Notes under the pieces: generated by a model
What the model was told of the DNA's origin: nothing
Seen by the model: the letters and a program-made list of their open reading frames with translations, nothing else
The model's database searches: none
Translations under genes and position numbers: made by a program
NCBI RefSeq assembly: GCF_002843315.1
Contig: NZ_MVDD01000004.1
Span: 124,001-188,000 of the forward strand
Reading direction: 5' to 3'
DNA length: 64,000 nt
Source of the DNA: Labilibaculum filiforme
Lineage (GTDB): Bacteria; Bacteroidota; Bacteroidia; Bacteroidales; Marinifilaceae
Part shown: piece after piece, positions 45,512 to 55,717 of the stretch
Layout: every line of letters starts with the position of its first letter
Position numbering within the stretch: the stretch's first letter is position 1

Positions 45512-47695
45512 TTACTTAGCTCCTAAAACAAATTTCAATTCTCCACCCTGCATAAGCTGCTGATGAGTAATTGTTAACTCCTTATATTCTTCCCCATTTA
45601 AATAAACAGCTTGAATGTAATGATTCTGCTCTGCCTGATTTTCCGTAGAAATGGTAAAAGTTTTTCCGTTTGGCAAATGAATTACTCCTTTTTCGATAGA
45701 TGGTGAAGTTATATCGTATATTCCGTTGGCCGGATTTGTTGGGTAAATCCCTAGCGAAGACATCACCAACCAAGCCGACATCTGTCCACAATCTTCGTTT
45801 CCACAGTACCCGTCGGGTTTGTTTGTGTATTGCGAACTAATTATTCTGCGAACCATTTCCTGTGTTTTTCCCGCTTGTCCGATATGATTATACAAATAAG
45901 CTACATGATGACTAGGTTCGTTCCCGTGTGCATACTGTCCAATCATTCCTGTACTAAAAATAGGCAGGTCGTCGGTCGTGGCCGGATAATAGGTGAACAT
46001 TGAATCCAGCTTAGCTGTAAACTTCTCTTTTCCAACTGTGGCGATAAACTCAGGAATATCTTGTGGTACGTACCAGAAATATTGCCATGCATTACTTTCG
46101 CAATAGTAATTGGTATAATCTTTCGCAACAAAATTAGGAATGAACTTGCCATGCTCATCTTTCGGACGGAAAAAAGTCGATTTTGGATCGTATAAATTCT
46201 TCCAATTCTCCCCACGTTTTAAAAAGTACTGATAATCTTCTTCCTTGTTCAAGGCTTTTGCCAACTGGGCAATGCACCAATCATCGTAAGCATATTCCAA
46301 AGTTTTGGATACCGACCAGTTCTCTCCTTCGGAATCGGTAGGAACGAAACCCAATTTCATGTACTCATCAATCTCTCTGCCCTTTTCCATTGCTGATTCC
46401 TTACAAGCAGTAAAGGCTTTTTCAGCATCCATCTCAATTCCCTTGAAATAAGCATCAACAATAACAGGTACGGCATGGTAACCAATCATCATGTTGGTTT
46501 CGTTTCCTGCCAGCGACCAAACTGGCAATAAGCCTGTTTCATCGTAATGTGCCAAAAATGATTGGATAAAATCTTCTACTTTATCAGGACAAAGAATGGT
46601 GTACAAAGGGTGAGCTGTTCGATAGGTATCCCATAAAGAGAAGGTGTCGTAACGATCAAATCCTTCGGCTTTGTGATATTTTCCATCTGCTCCTTTGTGC
46701 ATTCCATCTACATCTGAAAGTAAGGATGGTGTCAAATACAGGTGATATAAATTGGTATAGAATATTTCTTTTTGAACTTCCGATCCGGTAATTTCAATTT
46801 GCGAAAGCAACTTCTCCCATTCCTGATCGGAATTTCTTACAGTAGCATCGAAATCCCAAGCCGACAGTTCTGCTTGCAGGTTTTTCTTTGCACCTTCAAC
46901 CGAAGCCGATGACAATGCCACTTTAACCAATATTTGTTCCTTCTCGGTAGTTGGGAAATTGGCAACAATCTTAGTTTTTACTCCATTCACTTCCCTATTT
47001 AGCGATTTTGCATCTGCTTCGAACAAATCGGCACTTTTAAAAGCTTTAGAGAATTGAGCTACAAAATAAACGTGCTGATCTCTCGCCCATCCGTTGGATT
47101 TTCGATATCCAGAAATGGTAGAATCATTTTCGATGGTAATTTTTGTGGCATATGGATTGTCCCAATTCATTCTGAAACCTAAATCCAATATGATCTGTGA
47201 TTTTTCATCGGCAGGAAAAGTATATCGGTGAAATCCAACCCGCTTAGTCGTTGTTAACTCGACAACAATACCAGAACTTAGCAAATCAACTTTGTAATAT
47301 CCTGGCGATGCTTCTTCTCGGTCGTGAGAAAATTTAGAATACGGACGATAATCTCCTTCAGGAGTTAAACTTTCGGTAAAACGACTGTTCATTGGCATGA
47401 ACAACAAATCGTACATATCTCCTGCTCCGGTTCCCGATAAATGGGTGTGGCTAAATCCGGCAATGGTAGAATCAGGCCAAAAATAGCCTGCTATTCGATC
47501 CCATCCGGGCAAACCGTTATCAGGACTCAACTGAACCATTCCAAAGGGAGAAACTGCCCCCGGATAAGTGTTCCCTGGTCCATCGGTTCCTACAAAAGTA
47601 TTTACGTAATTAGTAAGCTTTATATCGCTTTCAACATTCTTTTCACTACACGCAAAAAGACAAATCATTGCCCAACAGATGGCTAATAATCTCAT
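45512..47695 (-). CDS. GH92 family alpha-mannosidase, lipoprotein
   Basis: 727 aa with a lipoprotein signal (lipobox LFAC). Family GH92 features: NTFVGTDGPGNTYPGAVSPF near the N-terminus, GFSHTHLSGTG, the (alpha/alpha)6 barrel with YDTFSLWDTYRTAHPLYTIL, and GNEDCGQMSAWLVMSSLGIY. These enzymes are Ca2+-dependent exo-alpha-mannosidases acting on N-glycans or mannan at the cell surface or in the periplasm. The linkage preference cannot be read. There is no SusCD pair nearby. Confidence 0.93.
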   Translation of the reverse strand: MRLLAICWAMICLFACSEKNVESDIKLTNYVNTFVGTDGPGNTYPGAVSPFGMVQLSPDNGLPGWDRIAGYFWPDSTIAGFSHTHLSGTGAGDMYDLLFMPMNSRFTESLTPEGDYRPYSKFSHDREEASPGYYKVDLLSSGIVVELTTTKRVGFHRYTFPADEKSQIILDLGFRMNWDNPYATKITIENDSTISGYRKSNGWARDQHVYFVAQFSKAFKSADLFEADAKSLNREVNGVKTKIVANFPTTEKEQILVKVALSSASVEGAKKNLQAELSAWDFDATVRNSDQEWEKLLSQIEITGSEVQKEIFYTNLYHLYLTPSLLSDVDGMHKGADGKYHKAEGFDRYDTFSLWDTYRTAHPLYTILCPDKVEDFIQSFLAHYDETGLLPVWSLAGNETNMMIGYHAVPVIVDAYFKGIEMDAEKAFTACKESAMEKGREIDEYMKLGFVPTDSEGENWSVSKTLEYAYDDWCIAQLAKALNKEEDYQYFLKRGENWKNLYDPKSTFFRPKDEHGKFIPNFVAKDYTNYYCESNAWQYFWYVPQDIPEFIATVGKEKFTAKLDSMFTYYPATTDDLPIFSTGMIGQYAHGNEPSHHVAYLYNHIGQAGKTQEMVRRIISSQYTNKPDGYCGNEDCGQMSAWLVMSSLGIYPTNPANGIYDITSPSIEKGVIHLPNGKTFTISTENQAEQNHYIQAVYLNGEEYKELTITHQQLMQGGELKFVLGAK

Positions 47696-47774
47696 ATTCT
47701 CTAATAATTTGAATTTCTGAAAAATTTTAAATTCAGAAACAATATGGAAATTTGGCTTTTGGAGATTATGAGTT

Positions 47775-47782
47775 CAAATATA
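47775..47782 (-). promoter_or_regulatory. -7 promoter element for GH92
   Basis: Minus-strand TATATTTG matches TAnnTTTG, 79 bases before the ATG. Confidence 0.4.
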
Positions 47783-47825
47783 CGGAAAAGAAGCATATTC
47801 AATAATGATTTAAAGAAACTAGAAC

Positions 47826-47857
47826 AAAAAAAAGGATCAGCATTGCTGATCCTTTAC
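47826..47857 (-). terminator. Terminator of the xylose operon
   Basis: Minus-strand AAAGGATCAGC pairs with GCTGATCCTTT around a three-base loop, followed by a long T-run; about 90 bases past the transporter stop. Confidence 0.9.
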
Positions 47858-47944
47858 ATTATCCATTATCTTAAATCAATAAAACCCACCAACTTATCTA
47901 TTAATTAGCGATAATGGATATAACATGTACTTTTTACTAACTAT

Positions 47945-49552
47945 TTATTTTTTCCATAATTTTTGCATGTCTTCCAAGCTTCTTCCTTTGGTTTCTGGTA
48001 CAATTTTCCATACAAATATTGCCGACAGAATTCCCATCAATCCATAAATCCAATACGAAAAACCATGATTGAACTGAGCGGTTAACCACGAATTATCATT
48101 CATCATTGGAAAAGTCCATGAAACCATCATATTTGCAATCCACTGAGCTGCAACCGCCAAAGACATGGCGCTACGAATTGAGTTCGGGAAAATTTCCGAA
48201 AGCAATACCCAAGTAACTGGTCCCCATGACATGGCAAAAAAAGCAACGTATCCTAACATCGCAAATAAAGCAACCAAACCTAACTGATTGAAATAAAATG
48301 CAGCACCTAGTGCGAACATACAAACTCCCATACCTACACCACCAATAATCATCAATGGTTTACGACCAAATTTGTCTACTGTAAAAATCGCAAGCACGGT
48401 AAAAATCAGGTTTATTGCCCCAACCAAAATGGTTTGAAGAAGAGAAGTATCTGTATCGTTGCCCATGTTTCTAAAAATTTCGGATGCATAATACAATACC
48501 GCATTAATTCCGACAAATTGCTGGAATACAGACAACAGAACTCCTATTAATATAATTAAGCCTCCAAAAGTTAACCATGGAGCATTCTTTTCTTTTAATG
48601 ACTCCTTAATATCAATCATTAATTGTGGAGCTTTGCTAGTTCCAACTATCTTATTCAGCAATCCTTCTGCTTCCTCTTCACGCGATTTCATGATTAAATA
48701 ACGAGGTGTTTCAGGAACAAAATACAACATCACTAAAAAGAATAGTGCTGGTATTATTTCGGATGCAAACATATATCGCCATCCAATTTCATTCAACCAA
48801 TTATCATCACCACTTAAGGCAATAAAATAATTAACAAAATACACTATCAACATTCCAAAAACGATTGCAAACTGGTTTCCAGAAACCAATTTACCGCGAA
48901 TATTTGCAGGTGCAATTTCGGCGATATACATCGGAGAAAGCATAGATGCTATTCCTACTCCAATACCACCAATAATTCGATAAAAAATAAATGAGCTAAT
49001 TGTACTTGCGCCGAAAAAATTAAGTATTTCGGGCATTGCAGAACCTAAAGCCGAAATTGTAAATAGAACTGCAGCTAAAACTAAACCACGCTTTCTACCA
49101 ATATTCTGACTAACGTATCCTCCGATTGATCCACCAATAATACAACCAATAATGGCACTTGAGATGGTAAAACCATTAATCGAGTTTAAGGTGTTTTCAG
49201 AAATTTCGTTTACGGATACCCAAAATTGAGTATACCAAATTACAGCACCTATAATTATAACTAAAGCACTATAAATCATTCCTTTTGTTTTTCCATACAT
49301 GCGAAACATGAAACTGGAAACCAACAAAGAAACAACAATAAAACATAGAGAAATAATAATTTTATATTCTCCTAAAACTTGTAATGCAAGGGCATTATCA
49401 GTTTGTAATGGGGTAACAAAAAATACTTTTAAAGCTTCAATAGCTCCATTAATTACGGCAGTATCGTAACCAAATAGCAATCCTCCTAGTGTAGCCACCA
49501 AAGTAATGCTTAGTATGAACGATTTACTCCCCTGAGTTTGGGTCTGAGTCAT
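47945..49552 (-). CDS. xylE: Sugar porter MFS transporter, xylose:H+ symporter type
   Basis: 535 aa from the ATG at 49552 (a frame from 49582 adds ten residues). Twelve helices with sugar-porter motifs: GYDTAVINGA, NIGRKRG, PETPRYL, QQFVGINAVLYYA and VPETKGRSLED. It is last in the order xylB-xylA-transporter, 61 bases after xylA on the same strand, which makes xylose the likely substrate. The large loop between helices 1 and 2 and the long helix-5/6 loop are as in E. coli XylE relatives. Confidence 0.9.
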   Translation of the reverse strand: MTQTQTQGSKSFILSITLVATLGGLLFGYDTAVINGAIEALKVFFVTPLQTDNALALQVLGEYKIIISLCFIVVSLLVSSFMFRMYGKTKGMIYSALVIIIGAVIWYTQFWVSVNEISENTLNSINGFTISSAIIGCIIGGSIGGYVSQNIGRKRGLVLAAVLFTISALGSAMPEILNFFGASTISSFIFYRIIGGIGVGIASMLSPMYIAEIAPANIRGKLVSGNQFAIVFGMLIVYFVNYFIALSGDDNWLNEIGWRYMFASEIIPALFFLVMLYFVPETPRYLIMKSREEEAEGLLNKIVGTSKAPQLMIDIKESLKEKNAPWLTFGGLIILIGVLLSVFQQFVGINAVLYYASEIFRNMGNDTDTSLLQTILVGAINLIFTVLAIFTVDKFGRKPLMIIGGVGMGVCMFALGAAFYFNQLGLVALFAMLGYVAFFAMSWGPVTWVLLSEIFPNSIRSAMSLAVAAQWIANMMVSWTFPMMNDNSWLTAQFNHGFSYWIYGLMGILSAIFVWKIVPETKGRSLEDMQKLWKK

Positions 49553-49613
49553 GGGTTTGGAATTAGAAGTAAACTCCCGCAAATTATTTTACGGGAGTTT
49601 AAAAATAGTTATT

Positions 49614-50939
49614 TTAAATATACCAGTTAATTAACTGCTCTAACATTTCTTGTTTTCCACTTAGTTGCTTTGGTTCGCCAACTTCTTGAGCAATCTTTCT
49701 AAGATCTTCAAGACTAAGGTCGCCATTAGCAAATGCTTTTCCATTTCCTGATTCGAAAGAAGAGTAACGATCTTTCTTCATTTGCAAGTATGGAGAATCT
49801 GTTCTGATTTTATCAGCAATAACCAATGCACGTGCAAATACATCCATTCCACCAATATGCGATACAAAAATATCTTCTAAATCAGTAGAGTTACGACGAG
49901 TTTTCGCATCGAAATTGATACCCCCATGAGTAAATCCACCATTCTCTAGAATTGGCAACATGGCTGCAACAGTTTCGTAAATGCTTGTTGGGAATTCATC
50001 AGTATCCCATCCATTTTGGTAATCACCTTTGTTAGCATCGATACTTCCCAACATGTTGTTGTCAACAGCTGTTTGCAATTCGTGCTCAAATGTGTGACCA
50101 GCTAAAGTAGCGTGGTTTACTTCAATATTCATTTTGAAATCGTCAGCCAAACCATATTTGTTTAAGAAACCCATTACGGTTGCTGTATCGAAATCGTACT
50201 GATGCTTCATTGGTTCCATTGGCTTAGGCTCAATCAAGAAAGTTCCTTCGAAACCATTCTTACGACCATAATCACGAGCCATGGTTAAGAATTGTGCCAT
50301 ATGATCCAATTCTTGTTTCATATCGGTATTGAAAAGAGACATGTAACCTTCACGACCACCCCAAAAAACATAACCAGTACCACCCAAAGCGATAGTCGCA
50401 TCCAATGCATTTTTTACCTGAGTACCAGCATTAGCAACAACACTAAAATCAGGATTGGTAGAAGCACCATTCATGTAACGAGCATTCGAAAATACATTCG
50501 CTGTTCCCCACAATAATTTAACTCCTGATTCTGCTTGCTTTTGCTTTGCATAGTCAACCATTACCGACATTCTCTTCTCAATCTCGAAAACAGAACCATC
50601 TCCAACAACATCAGTATCGTGAAAACAATAGAATGGTACACCTAATTTTGTAATGAATTCGAAAGCTGCATCCATTTTAGATTTAGATGCACTAATTGCA
50701 TCAGCTTGATTTCCCCAAGGAAATTTTTGAGTTCCTGGTCCGAATGGATCTCCACCGTCTCCACAGAAAGTATGCCAGTAAGCCACTGCAAAGCGCAAGT
50801 GATCTTTCATAGTTTTACCTGCAACAACGCGGTTCTCATCGTACCACTTATATGCCATAGGATTTTTTGATTCTGGTCCTTCGTAAGCAATCTTACCAAT
50901 TCCAGGAAAATACTCTTTGTCTCCTTTTAGAATAGTCAT
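49614..50939 (-). CDS. xylA: Xylose isomerase
   Basis: 441 aa TIM-barrel enzyme converting D-xylose to D-xylulose. The class II signature is clear: [34 protein letters not shown] (catalytic His), [18 protein letters not shown] (metal Glu and Lys) and the metal-ligand stretch [20 protein letters not shown]. It lies between the kinase and the transporter genes. Length matches the family. Confidence 0.97.
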   Translation of the reverse strand: MTILKGDKEYFPGIGKIAYEGPESKNPMAYKWYDENRVVAGKTMKDHLRFAVAYWHTFCGDGGDPFGPGTQKFPWGNQADAISASKSKMDAAFEFITKLGVPFYCFHDTDVVGDGSVFEIEKRMSVMVDYAKQKQAESGVKLLWGTANVFSNARYMNGASTNPDFSVVANAGTQVKNALDATIALGGTGYVFWGGREGYMSLFNTDMKQELDHMAQFLTMARDYGRKNGFEGTFLIEPKPMEPMKHQYDFDTATVMGFLNKYGLADDFKMNIEVNHATLAGHTFEHELQTAVDNNMLGSIDANKGDYQNGWDTDEFPTSIYETVAAMLPILENGGFTHGGINFDAKTRRNSTDLEDIFVSHIGGMDVFARALVIADKIRTDSPYLQMKKDRYSSFESGNGKAFANGDLSLEDLRKIAQEVGEPKQLSGKQEMLEQLINWYI

Positions 50940-50984
50940 GATGTTCTTTCTTATTAAATTATCAATCTGTTTATTAGCTATCTT

Positions 50985-52466
50985 CTATAAATTCTTATGC
51001 AATTCTTTGTTCCAGCGATCATATGCCTTCAACATTTCTTCACGAAGTTTTTCCTCAGGCTTGATTGTATTGATTTTCTCCAATCCTGCGAATGCTTCTT
51101 CCAATGAAGAATAAATGCCTGCACCAAATCCTGCTCCTCTTGCTGCTCCCAACGAACCATCGGTATCGTACAATTCAATAGTTGCACCCGATACTGTCGC
51201 TAGAGTTTCTCTAAACAAGGGACTCAAAAACATATTTGCATGTCCGGCACGAATTACATTTGGCTGTACGCCAATTTCTTTCATTATTTCCATTCCATAA
51301 AAGAATGAAAAAGCAATTCCTTCTTGTGCTGCTCTGTAAATATGAGCATCAGTATGTCGATTCAAGTTCAAATTTGAAATTTGAGCTCCAATTTCACGAT
51401 TCTTCAAAACACGTTCTGCTCCATTACCAAAAGGCAGAATAGTAATTCCATCCGATCCAGCAGGAATTTCCATCGCCTTTTCGTTCATCTCTGCATAAGA
51501 CAAACCTTTTGCTACATTATGGTTCAACCATGAATTCATAATTCCGGTTCCATTAATGCAAAGCAAAATTCCCAAACGGTTATTTTCTGCGGTATGGTTT
51601 ACATGAGCAAATGAATTTACTCTTGAGTAAGGATCAAATTTCACTTCATCACTAACACCATAAACCACTCCCGAAGTTCCCGCAGTTGTTGCTACTTCTC
51701 CTGGCTTCAACACATTTAAAGACAATGCATTATTTGGCTGATCACCGGCACGGTATGAAACTACTGCTTGACTCGAAAATCCTAATTCTTTTGCAATTTC
51801 GGGAAGTACTTGTCCTTGATTTGAGAAAGTATCTACAATTCGCGGCAATACATCTGCTGATAAACCGTAGGCATCCAGTACATCTTTCGAAACTGAATTA
51901 TTTTTGAAATCCCAGAAAATTCCTTCCGACAAACCTGAAACAGTAGTACAGATTTCTCCGGTTAATTGCATGGCAATAAAATCTCCGGGTAACATTATTT
52001 TGTGAATTTTCGCAAATGTTTCAGGTTCATTCTCTTTTACCCAAGCCAATTTACTAGCTGTGAAGTTTCCAGGAGAATTTAGTAAATGCGAAAGACATTT
52101 ATCTTTTCCAATACTGGCAAAAGCCTTATCGCCAATTTCAACGGCTCTGCTATCACACCAAATAATGGAAGAACGAACTGGCTTCAAATCTTTATCAACA
52201 CAAACCAAACCATGCATCTGATAGGAAATACCAATGGCTTTTACCATAGCCTTATTCACCTTCGCAGTTTGCATTACGCTTTTAATGGCTTGCTTTAAAT
52301 AATCCCACCACATTTCCGGATCCTGCTCTGCCCAACCTATTTGGTGTGCTGTAATTTGCATCTCCTTTTTTGGAAAAAAGTCGGTAGCTAAACACTTACT
52401 ACTCTCGGCATCCAATAGGGATGCTTTAACCGATGAACTTCCTATATCTAATCCTAATAAATACAT
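50985..52466 (-). CDS. xylB: Xylulokinase
   Basis: 493 aa FGGY-family kinase making xylulose-5-phosphate. MYLLGLDIGSSSVKASLLD is the N-terminal phosphate loop, QMHGLV and GWAEQDPEMWW follow, and ATTAGTSGVVYGV plus the C-terminal GGRSL-equivalent region DGSLGAARGAGFGAG complete the ATPase fold. It is the first gene of the xyl operon, 45 bases ahead of xylA. A -7 box lies about 45 bases upstream of its start. Confidence 0.95.
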   Translation of the reverse strand: MYLLGLDIGSSSVKASLLDAESSKCLATDFFPKKEMQITAHQIGWAEQDPEMWWDYLKQAIKSVMQTAKVNKAMVKAIGISYQMHGLVCVDKDLKPVRSSIIWCDSRAVEIGDKAFASIGKDKCLSHLLNSPGNFTASKLAWVKENEPETFAKIHKIMLPGDFIAMQLTGEICTTVSGLSEGIFWDFKNNSVSKDVLDAYGLSADVLPRIVDTFSNQGQVLPEIAKELGFSSQAVVSYRAGDQPNNALSLNVLKPGEVATTAGTSGVVYGVSDEVKFDPYSRVNSFAHVNHTAENNRLGILLCINGTGIMNSWLNHNVAKGLSYAEMNEKAMEIPAGSDGITILPFGNGAERVLKNREIGAQISNLNLNRHTDAHIYRAAQEGIAFSFFYGMEIMKEIGVQPNVIRAGHANMFLSPLFRETLATVSGATIELYDTDGSLGAARGAGFGAGIYSSLEEAFAGLEKINTIKPEEKLREEMLKAYDRWNKELHKNL

Positions 52467-52964
52467 TTTATAAGCTTTTTTAATCCGTTCTGCCCTGTTC
52501 TGTTCTGAGGCAAATTTAGAAATGTTTTTCGATAAAAAAAAATTCTTTTACAAAAGCGAAACGTTTTTTACCTAAACAACTGTTTGACAATACAATAAAA
52601 CAGAACTATAAATTCATTTGTAAGTTTAAAAACCTTTATACCTTGTTAAAGCGAATTATATTTATCGGTTCCAAACTCAAAAATCCAAATTCCTATCCAC
52701 AGCAATCTGGCGTTTCACCCCCACTTCATTGTATTTTTAAAACTAATTACTAAAAACTAAACTTATTATTTAGTAAATTAAGCTCTTACTTAATGTTTAC
52801 GTTCCTTTTAAATAAAAATCAATCACGAACAACAATTCCATAGCGTCGTTTGTTATCTTTTAAAAGAGGAACTCGATTGACAAATAAAATATCTGAATGA
52901 ACTAGTTGTAATTATGGGAGCAACTATTTACCATTTGAATTTAGTTTTCTACAAATAAACATCT
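52467..52964. other. Intergenic control region of the xyl operon
   Basis: 498 bases between divergent xylB and the SDR/DUF2867 gene, without a convincing ORF. It holds a -7 element for xylB at 52511 and a candidate operator around the AAACGTTT palindrome near 52560. The right half is AT-rich and featureless to my reading. No regulator gene of the XylR type is in the window. Confidence 0.55.
52511..52518 (-). promoter_or_regulatory. -7 promoter element for the xyl operon
   Basis: Minus-strand TAAATTTG matches TAnnTTTG 45 bases before xylB. A -33 TTTG appears only 32 bases further upstream, so an activator may be needed. GAAACGTTTT, a LacI-like half-palindrome, lies about 45 bases upstream of it. 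Confidence 0.4.
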
Positions 52965-54407
52965 ATGAAAATACTACTTACAGGTGCCAACGGTTATATA
53001 GGTAAACGATTACTCCCAATTCTTTTGGAGCAAGGACACCGAGTTGTTTGCTGCGTTCGAAATAAAGATCGTTTCCAAGCCAAGGAAGTTGACCACCCAA
53101 ATTTGGAAGTATTCGAAGCCGATTTACTAAATTTAGCGTCTTTATCGGTACTACCTGTTGATATTGATGTGAGCTATTACCTGATTCATTCCATGCTTCA
53201 TAATACGAAAGGGTTCGAGGATTTGGAAAAAAAATGTGCTCGAAACTTTGTAGAATACCTTGATAAAACACAAAATCGACAAATTATTTATTTGAGCGGA
53301 ATTTCCAATGTTGAAATTTTATCAAAACATTTAGATTCAAGAAAACAAGTAGAAGAAATTCTAAAAACAAGCAGTAGTTATCATACAATTCTAAGAGCTG
53401 GAATTATTGTAGGCTCGGGAAGTGCATCTTTCGAAATCATTAGAGATTTGGTTGAAAAACTTGCCATTATGGTCGCACCAAAATGGTTACTCACAAAATG
53501 TCAGCCCATAGCTATTCGAAACGTTATCAGCTTTTTAACTGGAGTAATCGATCGCCAAGAATGCCACAATCAAACTTTTGACATTGGCGGTCCCGAGGTG
53601 TTAAGTTATAAAGAAATGCTACAGCAATATGCCGAAGTTAGAAAGCTACCAAGAATCATTGCCACACTTCCTATTATGACCCCCCGACTATCGTCGTACT
53701 GGTTGTATTTCATCACTTCTACCTCCTATAATTTGGCCTTAAATTTAGTTGACAGCATGAAAATTGAAGTAATTTGTCGTCCGAATAATCTTGCTTCTAC
53801 CTTAGGCATAAGACTCATGCCTTACAAAGAGGCAATTGAACTGGCAACAGGTAGAATTAAGCAACAAATGGTAATTTCTTCGTGGACAGATGCTTTGAGC
53901 AGCGGTATTCTTCCCAACGAAAAAATGAAGTATGTAGAACCACCTGATTTTGGGTGTTACACCGATAATAAGCGCTATAAATTTACAAATAATCCAGAAC
54001 AAATAATTGAGAATATTTGGGCTTTGGGCGGCGACCGAGGTTGGTATTACGGCAATTGGCTTTGGCATTTACGTGGGCTGTTAGATAAACTTTTTGGCGG
54101 TGTAGGTTTGAACAGAGGACGCAGACATCCAACTGAAATAGTAATGGGCGATTCGCTCGATTTTTGGCGCGTATTACTTGCCGACAAAGAAAATGGTCGC
54201 CTGCTTTTGTATGCCGAAATGCTACTACCAGGCGAGGCTTGGCTCGAATTTTCATTGGTGAAAAAGAAGGGTGAAAACTACCTTTCACAAAAAGCCACCT
54301 TTCGTCCGAAAGGAATCATGGGAAGATTGTATTGGATTTTGAGTTATCCCTTCCATATATTTATCTTTAAAGGAATGGCGAAGGGGATTATTAAGTATAA
54401 AAAATAA
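52965..54407 (+). CDS. NAD(P)-binding epimerase-like protein with DUF2867 domain
   Basis: 480 aa. An atypical SDR/NmrA-like Rossmann domain occupies about 1-300 (GANGYIGKRL is the glycine motif). A C-terminal DUF2867 domain of the START/SRPBCC type spans about 320-480 (WYYGNWLWHLRGLLDKLFGG and GDSLDFWRVL). This fusion is widespread in bacteria with no established reaction; a reductase acting on a hydrophobic ligand is conceivable. It starts a run of four small unrelated enzymes on the plus strand. Confidence 0.88.
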   Translation: MKILLTGANGYIGKRLLPILLEQGHRVVCCVRNKDRFQAKEVDHPNLEVFEADLLNLASLSVLPVDIDVSYYLIHSMLHNTKGFEDLEKKCARNFVEYLDKTQNRQIIYLSGISNVEILSKHLDSRKQVEEILKTSSSYHTILRAGIIVGSGSASFEIIRDLVEKLAIMVAPKWLLTKCQPIAIRNVISFLTGVIDRQECHNQTFDIGGPEVLSYKEMLQQYAEVRKLPRIIATLPIMTPRLSSYWLYFITSTSYNLALNLVDSMKIEVICRPNNLASTLGIRLMPYKEAIELATGRIKQQMVISSWTDALSSGILPNEKMKYVEPPDFGCYTDNKRYKFTNNPEQIIENIWALGGDRGWYYGNWLWHLRGLLDKLFGGVGLNRGRRHPTEIVMGDSLDFWRVLLADKENGRLLLYAEMLLPGEAWLEFSLVKKKGENYLSQKATFRPKGIMGRLYWILSYPFHIFIFKGMAKGIIKYKK

Positions 54408-54413
54408 TAACAG

Positions 54414-54848
54414 GTGATCAATATGAAGAAACGAGTAACTGGAATTGGGGGAATCTTCTTTAAATCGAAAGACCCAAAAGCAAGCAGAGAATGGTATAAC
54501 AAACATTTAGGCATACAGTGTCCTGATGAATATGGTGGCATGTTTGAATGGCAGAAAACAAGTAAACCTGAAGAAACAGCCTATACAATTTGGAGTCCTT
54601 TCGAAGATAAAACAGAATATTTCGAGCCCTCGAAAAAAGATTTCATGTTTAATTATCGAGTGGAAAATTTGGTAGAACTCTTGAAGGTTCTAAAAGAAGA
54701 AGGTGTTGAAATTGTAGGTGAAATGCAGGAATTTGAATATGGAAAATTTGGATGGATACTCGACCCAGAAGGCAATAAAGTAGAACTCTGGGAACCTATC
54801 GATGGACCATTTGGTGACATGTACAGGGGAAAATCAACTTCAGAATAA
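54414..54848 (+). CDS. VOC superfamily (glyoxalase/bleomycin-resistance-like) protein
   Basis: 144 aa from a GTG at 54414, or 141 aa from the ATG at 54423 (MKKRVTGIGG), which has AGGTGATC just upstream. Single VOC module: GIGGIFFKSKDPKASREWYN at the start and GKFGWILDPEGNKVELWEP with the metal-ligand Glu at the end. The substrate is unknown. It lies six bases after the DUF2867 protein and is likely co-transcribed with it; a hairpin terminator follows. Confidence 0.88.
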   Translation: MINMKKRVTGIGGIFFKSKDPKASREWYNKHLGIQCPDEYGGMFEWQKTSKPEETAYTIWSPFEDKTEYFEPSKKDFMFNYRVENLVELLKVLKEEGVEIVGEMQEFEYGKFGWILDPEGNKVELWEPIDGPFGDMYRGKSTSE

Positions 54849-54864
54849 TATAAAAATAGTATTG

Positions 54865-54907
54865 AATGATCAAAAACATCACTTTCTTTGTTTTTGATCA
54901 TTTTTAG
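54865..54907 (+). terminator. Terminator after the VOC gene
   Basis: AATGATCAAAAAC (54865-54877) and GTTTTTGATCATT (54890-54902) form a perfect 13-bp stem, then TTTAG; the stem is AT-rich. Confidence 0.7.
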
Positions 54908-54942
54908 TAAAACAATACAAATCTATTATCTTATAAATTATC

Positions 54943-55374
54943 ATGAATCAAGCCATTGTTAATTTTTTAGATCCATTCACTATTCCCGGTGAAAAGTTAA
55001 AATATTCCATTATCTGTTCACAATATCAAGACAAATGGGTATTTGTACGCCATCGCTTACGAGAAAGCTGGGAAATGCCTGCCGGTCATATCGAAAAAGG
55101 CGAAACTGCACTGAATGCGGCACGCAGAGAATTGTATGAAGAAACAGGCGCTTCTCAATTTAGTTTACGTACCCTTTATGATTATTCGTGCGATTGGAAG
55201 GGAGAAACAAGATATGGCAGGATTTTTTTTGCCGACATAACACAATTGGGAAAACTACCTGTATCTGAAATTGCGGAAGTAAAATTTTTCTACCGATTGC
55301 CTAAATTTCTAACCTATCCTGAAATTCAAAATTTGGTATTTGAGAAAGTTTGCAACTATTTAAAAACAATTTAA
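54943..55374 (+). CDS. Nudix hydrolase
   Basis: 143 aa with a full Nudix box, GHIEKGETALNAARRELYEE then TGA (GX5EX7REUXEEXGU). Such enzymes hydrolyse nucleoside diphosphates linked to other groups; the substrate is open. It has no HTH, so it is not an NrtR/XylR-type regulator despite being near the xyl operon. An ASCH-domain gene follows 24 bases later. Confidence 0.88.
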   Translation: MNQAIVNFLDPFTIPGEKLKYSIICSQYQDKWVFVRHRLRESWEMPAGHIEKGETALNAARRELYEETGASQFSLRTLYDYSCDWKGETRYGRIFFADITQLGKLPVSEIAEVKFFYRLPKFLTYPEIQNLVFEKVCNYLKTI

Positions 55375-55398
55375 AATTCTATTTCAAAAGAAAAAAGC

Positions 55399-55707
55399 AT
55401 GAGTCAAATCCATTTTCACGATGATTTTTACATTCCAATACTTAAAGGTAATAAAACCCAAACCGCTCGTGTTCATGAATTAATTCCAAGCTTAGGGAAT
55501 GGCGAAGCTATTTTTAATGAAAAAAGTTCAATTTCTATTGATATCACGAAAGTGAAACACAAAAGTTTTGATGATATGAGCCTAAAGGAAGTTCAAAAGG
55601 ATGGTTTTACGTCTAAAAACGACCTTTGGACGGTATTGATCGGCTTTTATCCAGAACTCAAGAAATCTGATTTATTAATGCTGATTGAATTTCAAACTAT
55701 AAAATAG
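55399..55707 (+). CDS. ASCH/PUA-like domain small protein
   Basis: 102 aa. The motif ILKGNKTQTAR fits the ASCH signature G-x-K-x-x-T-x-R at about residues 15-25, and the overall length and strand pattern match the PUA-like beta-barrel. ASCH proteins bind RNA or modified nucleosides; some are amidohydrolases on N4-acetylcytidine. It ends 10 bases from the convergent lactonase gene. The call is from motif and length, so moderate. Confidence 0.7.
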   Translation: MSQIHFHDDFYIPILKGNKTQTARVHELIPSLGNGEAIFNEKSSISIDITKVKHKSFDDMSLKEVQKDGFTSKNDLWTVLIGFYPELKKSDLLMLIEFQTIK

Positions 55708-55717
55708 TAAGGCGATT

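Noticed and set aside
54943-55374. Nudix protein as a XylR/NrtR regulator of the nearby xylose operon
   Set aside because: It has the catalytic Nudix box but ends without the C-terminal winged-helix domain needed for DNA binding.
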